A stretch of DNA of 64,000 bases from Aquirufa antheringensis (GCF_004307425.1 NZ_SEWZ01000002.1:438935-502934), one strand, 5' to 3'; positions 1 through 12,533 are shown, counted from the stretch's first letter. Notes: generated from the letters alone by a model not told the origin. Numbers and translations: made by a program.

Positions 1-588
1 ATTAAGTTAACTTGGGGTAGTTCAGACGAAGGCTGGAAGCAAAAAATGACTTTGGCATTTACAGAAAACCAAAGCTTGTACCAGCAAGGTGAGGACAACG
101 CAGAGCAAGGTTGGTCTGGCAGAAAAGAAACCTTTTTCCTAACGAAAAATTTTGCCTCTGAGCATTCAACAGATTACATCGATTTACTGGGTAAGTCTTA
201 CATTGTGGACGATACCTTGCACGCACCTACCTGGAAAATCCTGAATCAAATCAAGGAGGTGGCCGGTTATATTTGCATGAAAGCAGTTACGGTAGATACG
301 GTGAAAAACCAAACGATCACCGCTTGGTTTGCGCAAGATATTCCCGTTCAAGCGGGCCCAGAACGCTTTTTTGGATTACCCGGTTTAATTTTAGAATTGG
401 ATGTCAATGACGGCGATGTGACGATAATTGCCAGTAAAGTCGAGTTTAAAAAACTGACGAATGAATTCAATTTGAAGAAAATGAAAGGCAAGAAAATCTC
501 CGATGCGGAATACAACAAGATCATTGCTGACTTCATCAAAGAATCCATTAAAGGCGAACGTAATCCGTTTTGGGGTCTTCGGTATTAA
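1..588 (+). CDS. GLPGLI family protein, 5' end outside window
   Basis: The reading frame is open from the first base of the window, so the true start lies upstream and about 195 C-terminal residues are visible; an internal ATG at 46 is unlikely to be the start. The family-defining GLPGLILEL motif is encoded at about 373-399, preceded by the usual segment 'AWFAQDIPVQAGPERFFG'. GLPGLI proteins are Bacteroidota-specific, generally exported proteins of unknown function, often linked to TonB-dependent barrels. The stop codon overlaps by 4 bp the end of the convergent AraC gene. Family assignment is firm; function is unknown. Confidence 0.85.
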   Translation: MKLTWGSSDEGWKQKMTLAFTENQSLYQQGEDNAEQGWSGRKETFFLTKNFASEHSTDYIDLLGKSYIVDDTLHAPTWKILNQIKEVAGYICMKAVTVDTVKNQTITAWFAQDIPVQAGPERFFGLPGLILELDVNDGDVTIIASKVEFKKLTNEFNLKKMKGKKISDAEYNKIIADFIKESIKGERNPFWGLRY

Positions 589-1496
589 TTCAACAACCTA
601 AACTCATTAGGCGTCTGTCCCACACGTTGTTTGAATAAGCGCGTGAAATGTTGTGGGTATTTGAAGCCCATTTCAAATGCAATTTCATTGATCGTTTTAT
701 CCGATTCGAATACGCGGTTTTTCGCCACGTCGATGGTCTTGTTTTGGATGTAATCCTTCGCGGTTAAACCGGTTTCTTTTTTGATTAAATCCCCAAAATA
801 ATTGGCCGATAAATGCAGCTCATTCGCGAAATAACTAACGGATGGAATGCCGTAAACTTGCGCCTGATCGGATTCAAAATAGTTGTTCAATAAGGTTTCA
901 AAGCGTTCTAAAATGCCCTTGTTCACATGTTCCCGCGTGATGAATTGACGGTCGTAGAACCTTTGGCAATAACCCAAAAACAATTCGATGTTTGAGACAA
1001 TCAACTTCTTCGAATGCTTGTCAATGGGTTGCTTGAGCTCGAATTCGATCTTTGCAAAACAGTCCAATATCATTTGGCGCTCATCATCGGATAAGTGTAA
1101 TGCTTCGTGAGATTCGTAATGGAAGAATTTATACTGGGACATATTTCGACCCAAACCTGTTCCTATCAACAAGTCAGGATGGAAGATTAATCCATGTCCC
1201 ATCGGTTGGTAGGGAATCTTTGTATTTTGAATTTCCGCCACCTGACCCGGAGCGAAAAAGATTAAAGTACCGGCTTGGTAATCGTAGGTATGCCGACCGT
1301 ACCGAATGTCGCCACATTGGACATCCTTTAAAATAACGCTATATAGTCCATATTGAAATCGGATGGTATCCGCATCGCCCCAATCGCGAATGTTCGCTTT
1401 AGAATAGTCCAAAACAGACACCAAGGGATGAAGGGTCTTGTGATTATTACTGCTGTTGAACTCCGCAATATTATTAATGAGCAAGTTTTTTTCCAT
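585..1496 (-). CDS. AraC family transcriptional regulator
   Basis: A 303-residue regulator with an N-terminal cupin-like sensing domain and a C-terminal AraC/XylS double helix-turn-helix of about 95 residues. The second HTH is clear near the C terminus ('KTINEIAFEMGFKYPQHF', then 'RLFKQRVGQTPNEFR'). The frame extends upstream to a TTG at 1526, but the ATG at 1496 (MEKNLLINN) is preferred. It is divergent from the NTF2-like pair and close to the molybdenum hydroxylase operon, so it may control one or both; this is inferred from position only. AraC proteins of this architecture in Bacteroidota often sit next to oxidoreductases. Confidence 0.9.
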   Translation of the reverse strand: MEKNLLINNIAEFNSSNNHKTLHPLVSVLDYSKANIRDWGDADTIRFQYGLYSVILKDVQCGDIRYGRHTYDYQAGTLIFFAPGQVAEIQNTKIPYQPMGHGLIFHPDLLIGTGLGRNMSQYKFFHYESHEALHLSDDERQMILDCFAKIEFELKQPIDKHSKKLIVSNIELFLGYCQRFYDRQFITREHVNKGILERFETLLNNYFESDQAQVYGIPSVSYFANELHLSANYFGDLIKKETGLTAKDYIQNKTIDVAKNRVFESDKTINEIAFEMGFKYPQHFTRLFKQRVGQTPNEFRLLN

Positions 1497-1645
1497 AGGA
1501 TTCAATTGAATGATCGAATTTACCAATTATCGAATAGATGCAAATGGCCTAAATTCTAAATAAGTAAAAATGGTAGAAAATCCCGGAATTTATCTACTTG
1601 GTTGTGCGAAGGAAGTTTGAAATTTGTAGCTTAAACAATAAATCT

Positions 1646-2095
1646 ATGAAATCAATCGTATTATTCTTGAGCTTTATGCTCTTGACACTCACCAATGCTT
1701 TCGCACAAACCAATTCAGACGAAACGATTAAGCAATTATCGAAAGACAAGTGGCAATGGATGGCCAACAAAGATGCCGATAAATTAGCCGCACTGTTTGA
1801 TGAAAAGTGCGAGTTTGTTCACATGGGAGGAACCTGGGGGAAAGCGCGTGAAGTGGATATCATCAAAGCCGGGTTTATTTGGTATAAACAAGCGGAAGTG
1901 TATTCTACCAATGTAAAATTCTATGGCAATACGGCCATTTTATTAAGCGATATCGATTTAGTTGCACAAGTAGGGGGAAACGTTGTGACGAATCCATTTA
2001 TGGTAACTGAAGTATATGTATTGGAAAATAATACATGGAAAATGGCTCAATTAACATTCTCTCATTTATCTCGACCAGTTAAATTAAAACAATAA
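1646..2095 (+). CDS. secreted NTF2-like (DUF4440/SnoaL-type) protein, copy 1
   Basis: A 149-residue protein with a signal peptide (MKSIVLFLSFMLLTLTNAFA, cleavage before QT) followed by one NTF2-like cone domain. The frame is open further upstream, but the ATG at 1646 starts a canonical signal peptide. Conserved segments 'KDKWQWMANKDADKLAALF' and 'FVHMGGTW' are shared with the next gene, which is clearly a tandem duplicate. NTF2-like folds can be enzymes, ligand binders or subunits; no catalytic assignment is possible here. It lies 5 bp upstream of its paralogue, so the two are probably cotranscribed. Confidence 0.8.
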   Translation: MKSIVLFLSFMLLTLTNAFAQTNSDETIKQLSKDKWQWMANKDADKLAALFDEKCEFVHMGGTWGKAREVDIIKAGFIWYKQAEVYSTNVKFYGNTAILLSDIDLVAQVGGNVVTNPFMVTEVYVLENNTWKMAQLTFSHLSRPVKLKQ

Positions 2096-2100
2096 AACAC

Positions 2101-2550
2101 ATGAAAAAGCTAGTATTCTTATTGAGCATCTTGCTCGTTTCTATTTCATCTTCCTTTGCACAGACCGCTGCAGAAAAAGAATTGATCCAATTGTCGATGG
2201 ACAAGTGGCAATGGATGTCGGACAAGGACGTCGATAAACTCGAAAAATTATTTGATGCTAAAGCCAAATTCGTTCATATGAGCGGAACGTGGAATAAAGA
2301 CGAAGAATTGGACATCATTAAAACGGGGCGCATTTGGTATAAAAAAGCGACAGTGAAAGATACCGCGGTGGAGATCGTAGGGAATACAGCGATCGTTTGG
2401 AATCGCATTACATTAGATGCTATCGTGCGGGAACAAGTGGCGGTTACGGAGTTTACGGTGACGGAAGTCTACCAAAAACAAGGGAACGATTGGAAGATGC
2501 TCGCATTAACATTTAGTAGCGTGCGTGATACGCATCAGATAAAACATTAA
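2101..2550 (+). CDS. secreted NTF2-like (DUF4440/SnoaL-type) protein, copy 2
   Basis: A 149-residue paralogue of the preceding gene, the same length. It has a signal peptide (MKKLVFLLSILLVSISSSFA) and the shared motifs 'MDKWQWMSDKDVDKLEKLF', 'FVHMSGTWNK', 'DIIKTGRIWYKKA' and 'VTEVYQKQGNDWKML'. The tight tandem arrangement and retained reading frames suggest a duplication in which both copies are used. The protein is predicted periplasmic or surface-exposed. It directly precedes the 2Fe-2S subunit gene of a periplasmic-type molybdenum hydroxylase, but a separate -7 promoter lies between them. Function unknown. Confidence 0.8.
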   Translation: MKKLVFLLSILLVSISSSFAQTAAEKELIQLSMDKWQWMSDKDVDKLEKLFDAKAKFVHMSGTWNKDEELDIIKTGRIWYKKATVKDTAVEIVGNTAIVWNRITLDAIVREQVAVTEFTVTEVYQKQGNDWKMLALTFSSVRDTHQIKH

Positions 2551-2557
2551 ATTTGAA

Positions 2558-2565
2558 TATATTTG
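2558..2565 (+). promoter_or_regulatory. -7 promoter element for the molybdenum hydroxylase operon
   Basis: TATATTTG matches the Bacteroidota -7 consensus TAnnTTTG, 28 bp before the ATG of the 2Fe-2S subunit gene. No convincing -33 TTG is seen at the expected spacing, so this rests on the -7 match and position alone. Confidence 0.45.
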
Positions 2566-2592
2566 CTCCGATTCTCCTAAATCACAAAGACG

Positions 2593-3054
2593 ATGATCAA
2601 GAAATATTCCGTTAAGATTAACAAGAAAGTCCACCAAGTAGAGGCGGACGAAAATATGCCCCTTTTGTGGGTGCTCCGTGACATCCTAGGAATGGAGGGC
2701 ACGAAATACGGTTGCGGTGTCGGCTCTTGCGGCGCTTGCACGGTACACTTAAATGGCGACGCGGTTCGCTCTTGCCAATTGCCCATTTCGGCTTTAGCGG
2801 GAATGGAAATTACCACCATCGAAGGCTTATCAGCGAAAGGTGATCATCCCGTTCAAAAAGCATGGGTGGATGTGGACGTCGCGCAATGCGGATATTGTCA
2901 ATCAGGCCAAATCATGAGCGCCGCGGCTCTTTTGAAAAACACGCCTAATCCGACGGAAGAGGATATTGAGAATTTCATGACCGGCAATATTTGTCGGTGT
3001 GGAACCTATACGCGTATCAAAAAAGCTATCCAACAAGCCGCTACGAAATCATGA
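2593..3054 (+). CDS. (2Fe-2S)-binding subunit of a molybdenum hydroxylase (IorA-like)
   Basis: A 153-residue small subunit of the xanthine oxidase family, of the isoquinoline 1-oxidoreductase/aldehyde dehydrogenase IorA type. An N-terminal plant-type ferredoxin domain carries cluster-binding Cys41, Cys46, Cys49 and Cys61. The C-terminal [2Fe-2S] helical domain carries Cys99, Cys102 (CGYCQSG), Cys134 and Cys136 (CRCGTY). It passes electrons from the molybdopterin site of its partner to an external acceptor, typically a cytochrome c. It has no signal peptide, as expected if it is co-exported with the Tat-signal-bearing partner. Its TGA overlaps the ATG of the large subunit (ATGA), showing translational coupling. 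Confidence 0.93.
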   Translation: MIKKYSVKINKKVHQVEADENMPLLWVLRDILGMEGTKYGCGVGSCGACTVHLNGDAVRSCQLPISALAGMEITTIEGLSAKGDHPVQKAWVDVDVAQCGYCQSGQIMSAAALLKNTPNPTEEDIENFMTGNICRCGTYTRIKKAIQQAATKS

Positions 3055-5291
3055 AAAAGACAGACTCAAATTATAGTAGACGATCGTTCTTGAAAGTATC
3101 ATCGCTATCCGGCGGAGGCATGATGCTAGGCATTTCTTGGTTCGCGAGTGCGAAGCCGGTGGAATCCTTAGGCGAATTGAACATCGAGCCCGTATGGCAA
3201 GAGGTGACAAGTTTCATCAAAATCGCATCGGATAATTCGATCAAAATATTCTCTCCTAATCCAGAGTTTGGCCAAAACGTAATGACCTCTTTACCGATGT
3301 TAATCGCGGAGGAATTAGATGTCGATTGGAAGCAAGTGGAAGTGGAACAAGGAAATTACGACCCCAAAGCTTTCCCGCGTCAGTTTACCGGAGGTAGCCA
3401 AGGTATTCGCATGGCTTGGAAGCAATTGCGGACGGTAGGTTCAGCAGCGCGTCAGATGATTTTGACGGCGGCCAGCCAGGCTTGGAATTTACCTGTTTCG
3501 GAATTGACCACGGCGAATGGAATGATCACGCACGCGTTCAGTGGGAAGTCAGAAACCTACGGCACTTTTGCCGCTGCGGCTGCAAAATTACCGGTGCCGA
3601 AGGACATCGTCTTGAAAGGAAATCAATCGTTCCGTTTAATTGGAACACCTCAAAAAAATGTGGTTGCACCCAAGATTGCACAAGGAAAACCCTTGTTCGG
3701 GATGGATTACCGCGAGGCCGGGATGTTAATTGCGATGACTGAACGTCCACCGGCTTTTGGTATGCGATTGAAATCCTTCGATGCAACCGCAGCGAAGAAG
3801 ATGCCGGGAATCGTGGATATTTTTCCGATCCAAGTGTTTAATGACGACCATAAATTTGCAGGTTTTGATACGCGTTCGTTCAATGAAGTAATTGCCGTCG
3901 TGGGCAAGTCTACTTGGGATGTGATGAACGCACGCAAGAAAATCAAGGCCGTGTGGGAAGTCGCGCCAGAAAGAAAAGAGATGGGTGTAAATAACCGTGA
4001 AACAACGGTTCCCTCTGGACTTGAAAGCACGACGAAACATTACGCCCAAATGCTTGAAATGAGCAAAAAGCCAGGTGTCATCGAGCGAAAAGATGGTGAT
4101 CCAGAGAAGGCATTTGCGGAGGCGAAACACGTAATTGAGCGGACTTATACCGCACCTTTTTTAGCTCATAATATCATGGAACCGACGAATACGTTTGCAC
4201 ATTATGTGGGCGATAAAGTTCGTTTCGTTGCGCCTATCCAAATCCCCGATTGGATTATGCCATCGATCGTGGCTCGTTTAGGTATCCCTAAAGAAAATAT
4301 ATCGATTGAATTAGTACGGATGGGCGGCGGTTTTGGTCGTCGTGCGTATGGCCATTACATGATCGAGGCGGCCTTGATTTCTAAGCAAGCGAATGCACCC
4401 GTTAAATTAATTTACTCGCGGGAGGATGATGTGAGTGCGGGTATTTACCGTCCGTCCTACCAGTTGACCTACCGCGCAGCTTTCGATGAAAATAAAAAGC
4501 TGATTGCTTTTCATGCCAAAGGTGGCGGCGTTCCTGAATCCCCTTTACATGCGAATCGTTTTCCGGCAGGTGCGATCGACAATTACCTAGCGGAGAGTTT
4601 TGTGATTCCATCGAACATTACGATTGGCGCTTTCCGTGCCCCTCGTTCGAATTTTAACGCCGCGGCGGAACAGTCGTTCTTGGATGAGATTTCAGAATAC
4701 ATGGGAAAGGATCCGATTGCGTTCCGTTTGGAATTATTGCAGCGGGCCAAAGATAACCCAGTAGGCAAAACCAACGATTACGACGCGAGCCGCTACATGG
4801 GCGTGCTGGAATTAGTGCGCGAAAAATCGGGCTGGGGAAAACCGGAAAACGCAGGTAAAAAGCGCGGGGTTTCGGCGTATTTCTGCCATAATTCCTATGC
4901 GGCACAGGTCATCGATTTACAGGTGAAAGGCGACCAAGTGACGGTTGACCAAGTAACAACAGCTTTGGATTGCGGCGTAGTCGTGAATCCGGAAGGAGCG
5001 AAAAACATGGCAGAAGGTGCGGCGATCGACGGGATTGGAAATGCTTTGTTTGGCCAGTTAACTATAACGGATGGTCGCACTGATCAACGCAATTTCGATA
5101 CGTATCGCATGATTCGTCACAATGAGGCGCCGAAGAAAATTGATGTGCATTTTGTGAAGAATGAGATTGACCCGACGGGATTAGGCGAGCCGCCGTTCCC
5201 TCCGATTTTTGCTGCGGTGGCGAATGCGCTGTACAAGGCGACGGGGAAACGTTTTTACCAACAGCCTTTTCAGCCCCAACTAAAAGCGTAA
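3051..5291 (+). CDS. molybdopterin-binding subunit, xanthine dehydrogenase family (IorB-like), copy 1
   Basis: A 746-residue catalytic subunit starting at the ATG at 3051, which overlaps the stop of the 2Fe-2S subunit; a longer frame from 2991 only repeats that gene in another phase. A twin-arginine signal (SRRSFLK) near residue 10 predicts Tat export with cofactor already inserted. The cofactor-binding [12 protein letters not shown] lies near residue 425, and the presumed catalytic glutamate lies in GLGEPPFPP near residue 712. The family hydroxylates N-heterocycles or oxidises aldehydes with water as oxygen donor; the substrate here cannot be read from sequence. It is followed without a gap by an aldo/keto reductase, which hints at aldehyde or ketone chemistry (inference). 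Confidence 0.93.
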   Translation: MKKTDSNYSRRSFLKVSSLSGGGMMLGISWFASAKPVESLGELNIEPVWQEVTSFIKIASDNSIKIFSPNPEFGQNVMTSLPMLIAEELDVDWKQVEVEQGNYDPKAFPRQFTGGSQGIRMAWKQLRTVGSAARQMILTAASQAWNLPVSELTTANGMITHAFSGKSETYGTFAAAAAKLPVPKDIVLKGNQSFRLIGTPQKNVVAPKIAQGKPLFGMDYREAGMLIAMTERPPAFGMRLKSFDATAAKKMPGIVDIFPIQVFNDDHKFAGFDTRSFNEVIAVVGKSTWDVMNARKKIKAVWEVAPERKEMGVNNRETTVPSGLESTTKHYAQMLEMSKKPGVIERKDGDPEKAFAEAKHVIERTYTAPFLAHNIMEPTNTFAHYVGDKVRFVAPIQIPDWIMPSIVARLGIPKENISIELVRMGGGFGRRAYGHYMIEAALISKQANAPVKLIYSREDDVSAGIYRPSYQLTYRAAFDENKKLIAFHAKGGGVPESPLHANRFPAGAIDNYLAESFVIPSNITIGAFRAPRSNFNAAAEQSFLDEISEYMGKDPIAFRLELLQRAKDNPVGKTNDYDASRYMGVLELVREKSGWGKPENAGKKRGVSAYFCHNSYAAQVIDLQVKGDQVTVDQVTTALDCGVVVNPEGAKNMAEGAAIDGIGNALFGQLTITDGRTDQRNFDTYRMIRHNEAPKKIDVHFVKNEIDPTGLGEPPFPPIFAAVANALYKATGKRFYQQPFQPQLKA

Positions 5292-8354
<3,063 letters not shown>

Positions 8355-8488
8355 GGTTTAGGTTCAAACGGAAGACCTAATTAAACCAACAAATGCGAGA
8401 AAGCGAAATATATTTTACGGGTATTTCTACCATAATTACGGATGTGTGTAAATCTTCCGTTAAATTTAGAAAACGAGGCTTTAATTTC

Positions 8489-8496
8489 TATTTTTG
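8489..8496 (+). promoter_or_regulatory. -7 promoter element for corA
   Basis: TATTTTTG fits TAnnTTTG and lies 18 bp before the corA ATG. No clear -33 partner is visible. Confidence 0.35.
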
Positions 8497-8513
8497 ATTT
8501 TCTCTAGACTATT

Positions 8514-9416
8514 ATGGCAATCGTAAAATCAAAATGTCCTAACCAAAAGCTTGAATGGGTTGACCTCACGGCACCCACATCCTCCGAATTAGAGGAAATT
8601 AGTCAGGTATATGGCTTGAATAAATACGCGACTTTTGCTTGTCTGCAACCAGACCACCTTCCGAAACACGAGGATATAGATGGAACACACTTTATCATTA
8701 CGCGGGTGCTCATTCCAATTAGTGCCGGACAATCAGTTTCGATTCAATCCATCTCGACTAAAATTGCCTTTTTTTACCGCCCCGGGTTGTTGATTACGGT
8801 GCATCGTTTGCCTCATGCATTTATGGACGAGGTCAAGGAAAAGCTTTTTGACAAGGGCGATTTTAAGCGAGTGGAATCCATTGTTGCCAAAATGCTTTGG
8901 CATATTTTGCATTCCTATGAAACACCGGCGGTGCGCTTGTCAAACGAGCTAGATGATTTTGAAAGCAAAGTGTTTTCGCAGAATTTGACACCTCAAATGT
9001 TGTCTGAATTATACCAAATCAAACGCAAATCGCTAATGAGTAAAAAGCTATTATTGTTTAGTCAGGAGGCGGTTAGTTCCATTAAATTACCAGATTCCGA
9101 ATCGGATGACTTGCAGGACACACGCGATTTGCATTTAAAGTTGTTGAACATCTATGATCAGATTCATGAAGATGTATCCAATTTGGTGAATTTTTACTTG
9201 TCGATTTCCGCGCAGAAGACGAATGATGTGATTAAGGTCTTGACGATTTTCTCCGTATTTTTTATGCCATTAACCTTTGTGGCGGGGATTTATGGGATGA
9301 ATTTTGATTACATGCCAGAGCTAAGAGAACGCTGGGGTTATCCGGCATTACTCGGGTTTATGATGCTGCTCAGCGGTTTGATTTATGTGTGGTTTAGGCG
9401 GAAGAAGTGGTTATAA
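8514..9416 (+). CDS. corA: CorA family magnesium/divalent cation channel
   Basis: A 300-residue protein with a large cytoplasmic N-terminal domain (about residues 1-235) and two C-terminal transmembrane helices. The pore signature YGMNF is present at the end of TM1 ('LTFVAGIYGMNFDYMPEL'), as in CorA/Mrs2 Mg2+ channels. The C terminus is short and basic (WFRRKKWL), like the lysine-rich gating tail of CorA. Length is close to the family norm of about 315. It is a single gene followed by an intrinsic terminator. The divergent neighbour is the orphan molybdenum hydroxylase subunit; no functional link is suggested. Confidence 0.92.
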   Translation: MAIVKSKCPNQKLEWVDLTAPTSSELEEISQVYGLNKYATFACLQPDHLPKHEDIDGTHFIITRVLIPISAGQSVSIQSISTKIAFFYRPGLLITVHRLPHAFMDEVKEKLFDKGDFKRVESIVAKMLWHILHSYETPAVRLSNELDDFESKVFSQNLTPQMLSELYQIKRKSLMSKKLLLFSQEAVSSIKLPDSESDDLQDTRDLHLKLLNIYDQIHEDVSNLVNFYLSISAQKTNDVIKVLTIFSVFFMPLTFVAGIYGMNFDYMPELRERWGYPALLGFMMLLSGLIYVWFRRKKWL

Positions 9417-9541
9417 GTTCTGTTTATGGTTTTTATAAAATAGTTTAAATTTTATTATTCATTACGCTTGCCTAGATTTGTTCGCAAACGACTCTGACTC
9501 AATTCATTTGTGTTAGTTTAATTAATGAAAAAATAATCTAT

Positions 9542-9572
9542 AAAAGCCAGGCATCCTTTGCTTGGCTTTTTT
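9542..9572. terminator. bidirectional intrinsic terminator between corA and the LysR gene
   Basis: An imperfect stem pairs AAAAGCCAGGC with GCTTGGCTTTT (one G-T wobble) around a short loop. A-runs and T-runs flank it, so it can terminate transcription from both directions. It overlaps the LysR stop codon. Confidence 0.7.
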
Positions 9573-10482
9573 ATTGAAAGTATTTCTGCTTGATCTGGTC
9601 TTTATTTTCGCCTACATAAGTTAAGAACGCTTTGGAAACGGGGGACAAACTTTTGTCCTTGTGCCAAATTAATTTCCATTTCGTGGAGATGGGCAAACCC
9701 TCTCGCTCGATAATTTTTAAAGTCCCTGCTTTGACTTCATTTTTAATGCCTATAATGGGCATGATGGAATAGCCTAAACCGGCAATGACAGCCTGTTTAA
9801 CGGCTTCATTTGACATTAATTCAATTTTTTTCAAGCCATCTACCCCCTGTTTTTTAAAATAACTTTCCATTATTTTTCGCGTGCCTGACCCATATTCACG
9901 GAAGATGAGGGGAAGTTCATTTTTGAAATCTTGGTAATTAAAGGTGGGCTTCATCTTAGCCGTTTCACTGTTACCAATGAGGTATAAATCGTTTGAAAGT
10001 AGGTCGATGGAGTCAAAGGTGGGGTTGTCTAAAGCATCTGAAACGAGGCTAAAATCTACTTCGTTTTCGAGTTGACTTTCGAGTACTTTTTCTCGGTTAG
10101 TTACGTCAATACTTATTTCCACGCCGGGATTCGTACGCAGGAAATCGCTCAGAAAATAGGGTAAAACATATTTGCCTGTGGATACAATGGAAATTTTTAG
10201 ACGACCCACCAGCTGGTCTTTGAACGCCATCGTTTTGTAATTAATGGCATAGACTTGGTCCAAGATGCTTTTAGCAGATTCCGCAATTTCTTTTCCAAAA
10301 TCCGTGATGTAAATTTTCTTCCCGATGATCTCGATCAGAGGAATGTCGAACTGCGCTTGTAGGTTTTTGATCTGAATGGAAACTGCGGGCTGTGTAAGGT
10401 TTAGTTCTTCAGCAGCCTTTGTGATACTGTTGGTTTGTACCACCTTCAAGAAAATCTGTAGTTGATTTAGTGTATAGTTCAT
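9571..10482 (-). CDS. LysR family transcriptional regulator (CbbR/RbcR-like)
   Basis: A 303-residue LysR-type regulator. The N-terminal winged HTH reads 'SITKAAEELNLTQPAVSIQI', with the following 'IKNLQAQFDIPLIEIIGKK' typical of the CbbR/CysB side of the family. A periplasmic-binding-protein-like effector domain follows from about residue 90. It is divergent from an SbtA-like bicarbonate transporter with 116 bp between start codons, the classic layout for a LysR regulator and its target. In cyanobacteria CbbR-type regulators control bicarbonate uptake genes, so a carbon-status role is a reasonable inference. The effector is not identifiable. Confidence 0.9.
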   Translation of the reverse strand: MNYTLNQLQIFLKVVQTNSITKAAEELNLTQPAVSIQIKNLQAQFDIPLIEIIGKKIYITDFGKEIAESAKSILDQVYAINYKTMAFKDQLVGRLKISIVSTGKYVLPYFLSDFLRTNPGVEISIDVTNREKVLESQLENEVDFSLVSDALDNPTFDSIDLLSNDLYLIGNSETAKMKPTFNYQDFKNELPLIFREYGSGTRKIMESYFKKQGVDGLKKIELMSNEAVKQAVIAGLGYSIMPIIGIKNEVKAGTLKIIEREGLPISTKWKLIWHKDKSLSPVSKAFLTYVGENKDQIKQKYFQ

Positions 10483-10598
10483 AACGTGTCATTATGTATT
10501 GCATTATAAACTTAAATAAAAATTATCAATATTTAGTGATTTACTTTGTGGTAGAATCAAGCAGCATGCCCTCCGCCTTTTACACAAGGCAATTAAAT

Positions 10599-11564
10599 AT
10601 GATCAACTTTGAACTACTTTCTTTTAATTTGACAAATCCCACTTTATTGTTTTTCATCTTGGGGGTGTTTGCGAAATATGTCAAGAGTGATTTAGAGGTT
10701 CCGGCGGCATCAAAAAACTTCATTTCACTGTATCTGCTATTTTCCATCGGATTTAATGGGGGAAGTGAACTAGCGGTCACTGGAATTACGAATGAAGTAA
10801 TTGTTAGTCTCTTATTTGGTATGTTATTAGCGCTGATTATTCCGCTCTACTCCTATTTCATTTTAAGAATTAAATTAAATTCCTCTGACGCGGGAGCTAT
10901 CGCGGCCTCTTATGGCTCTGTCAGCGCAGTTACGTTTGTTTCTGCGGTCGCTTTTTTAGAAATGAATGACCTAAAGGTGGGAGGGGAAATGGTCGCCGTC
11001 ATGGCATCCATGGAGTTTCCGGCCATTATTATGGGGGTTATTCTACTGAATCTATTCCCAGATAAAAAAGAGAATGCCCCCGTGCAGTGGAAGGGAGCTA
11101 TGAAACATTCACTGACCAATGGAAGTGTACTGATGATTTTTGGAAGTTTATTAATCGGTTTTGTGTCCGATTCCTCTCAATCTATTGGAATTAAGCATTT
11201 TACTTCAGACATTTTCAAGGGCTTTTTAGCCATCTTTTTATTAGACATGGGGATGGTGGCGGCTAGCAGGTTTAAGGCATTCAAAAAACAAGGTTCGTTT
11301 TTACTGCTTTTTGCCTTGCTAGTGCCACTTTTTAATGGAGTTTGTGTCGCCTTTATTTCCCAATTCATCACAGATAATGTAGGGAATAGACTGATATTTT
11401 CCATTTTAGCAGCCAGCGCTTCCTACATTGCAGTCCCTGCAGCGATGCGCTTGGTGGCACCTAAAGCGGATCCGGGGATCTATATTCCGATGGCTCTGGG
11501 CGTCACATTCCCACTCAATGTCACGATTGGTTTGCCATTATATATGCAAATTATCCATGGCTAA
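10599..11564 (+). CDS. sodium-dependent bicarbonate transporter family permease (SbtA-like)
   Basis: A 321-residue polytopic membrane protein of about ten hydrophobic helices. The start at 10599 (MINFELLSFNLTNPTLLFF) matches the usual N terminus; the frame extends to 10494 but that region reads as leader DNA. Features shared with SbtA-type permeases are an early 'NPTLLFFILGVFAKYVKSDL' helix, the segment 'GSVSAVTFVSAVAFLE' in mid-protein and a glycine/alanine-rich last third ('ASASYIAVPAAMRLVAPKA'). The family imports HCO3- with Na+. No PII-like SbtB gene is adjacent, unlike in cyanobacteria. Probably regulated by the divergent LysR protein. Confidence 0.82.
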   Translation: MINFELLSFNLTNPTLLFFILGVFAKYVKSDLEVPAASKNFISLYLLFSIGFNGGSELAVTGITNEVIVSLLFGMLLALIIPLYSYFILRIKLNSSDAGAIAASYGSVSAVTFVSAVAFLEMNDLKVGGEMVAVMASMEFPAIIMGVILLNLFPDKKENAPVQWKGAMKHSLTNGSVLMIFGSLLIGFVSDSSQSIGIKHFTSDIFKGFLAIFLLDMGMVAASRFKAFKKQGSFLLLFALLVPLFNGVCVAFISQFITDNVGNRLIFSILAASASYIAVPAAMRLVAPKADPGIYIPMALGVTFPLNVTIGLPLYMQIIHG

Positions 11565-11582
11565 TTTCCCTTATTGAAGTAG

Positions 11583-12533
11583 ATGATTACGTCAGATTTA
11601 TCTTTTGTTAAAGACCAGTTAGAAAAAGGTGAAGTGGTCGGAATTCCTACGGAAACCGTCTATGGTTTAGCGGCTAACATTTACGATGAGCAAGCGATTG
11701 CGAAGATTTTTAGTACCAAAGGAAGGCCTAACACGAACCCTTTGATTGTCCACGTCAAATCGATGGATCAAGCGCGCACTTTGGTCTCGTATTTTCCTCT
11801 CAAAGCAACCCTATTGGCGGAGCGTTTTTGGCCAGGTTCTTTAACCTTAATCTTGCCTAAAAGCGATTTGATTTCTGACGCGATAACTGCTCAGCAATCA
11901 ACGGTAGCGATACGAATGCCTAAGCACCGTAAAACCTTAGCGTTATTGGAAGCGCTAGATTTTCCACTAGCGGCTCCCAGCGCAAATCCCTACAATCGAA
12001 TTAGTCCTACCTGCGCTGCGCATGTGGAGGATTATTTCCCCCAAATTCCCATCTTAGAAGGCGGTAATTGCGAGGCAGGAGTAGAGTCGACCATTCTCTC
12101 TTTTGATGGAGATGAGGTCGTTTTACTGCGGCATGGCGCTATTTCCATAGAGCAAATTGAGGAGGTAGCCGGACGTATTTTGGACAGAACATCCTCTGAG
12201 TCCTTGCACCTCGCACCCGGCAGAAGCAAGAAGCATTATTCGCCCTTATGTGAATTAATTATTAGCTATGAACCGCTGTTTATGCTGAGTGCCGTTCAGC
12301 AAAAGAAAGTGGCTATTTTATGGTTTAAAGAAGTGAAAATTGATAGTCCCAAAGTCGCCATCAACCATATCCTCTCTCCTAGTGGAAGTTTTAAAGAGGC
12401 GGCCGCAAACATGTATGACGCTTTGCATCAATTAGAAAAATCAGGGGTGGAATTAATTATTGTAGAGCGTCTGCCTAATTATAATTTGGGACGTACCATT
12501 AATGACCGATTTGAAAGAGCAGCCGCGAAATGA
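11583..12533 (+). CDS. tsaC: L-threonylcarbamoyladenylate synthase (Sua5/YwlC/YrdC)
   Basis: A 316-residue enzyme that makes threonylcarbamoyl-AMP from threonine, bicarbonate and ATP for the t6A modification of ANN-decoding tRNAs. The N-terminal YrdC domain shows 'IPTETVYGLA' (residues 21-30) and the substrate-binding 'STKGRPNTNPLIVH' (44-57), plus 'APSANPYNRISPT'. The length shows the long Sua5 type with an extra C-terminal domain. The stop overlaps the ATG of the dihydroorotase gene (ATGA), indicating translational coupling. It lies 18 bp after a bicarbonate transporter gene, and bicarbonate is one of its substrates; this adjacency may be coincidental. Confidence 0.93.
   Translation: MITSDLSFVKDQLEKGEVVGIPTETVYGLAANIYDEQAIAKIFSTKGRPNTNPLIVHVKSMDQARTLVSYFPLKATLLAERFWPGSLTLILPKSDLISDAITAQQSTVAIRMPKHRKTLALLEALDFPLAAPSANPYNRISPTCAAHVEDYFPQIPILEGGNCEAGVESTILSFDGDEVVLLRHGAISIEQIEEVAGRILDRTSSESLHLAPGRSKKHYSPLCELIISYEPLFMLSAVQQKKVAILWFKEVKIDSPKVAINHILSPSGSFKEAAANMYDALHQLEKSGVELIIVERLPNYNLGRTINDRFERAAAK

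Noticed and set aside
3726-4130. Minus-strand frame of 134 codons within the first molybdopterin subunit gene
   Set aside because: Overlaps conserved family sequence on the other strand and lacks any motif of its own.
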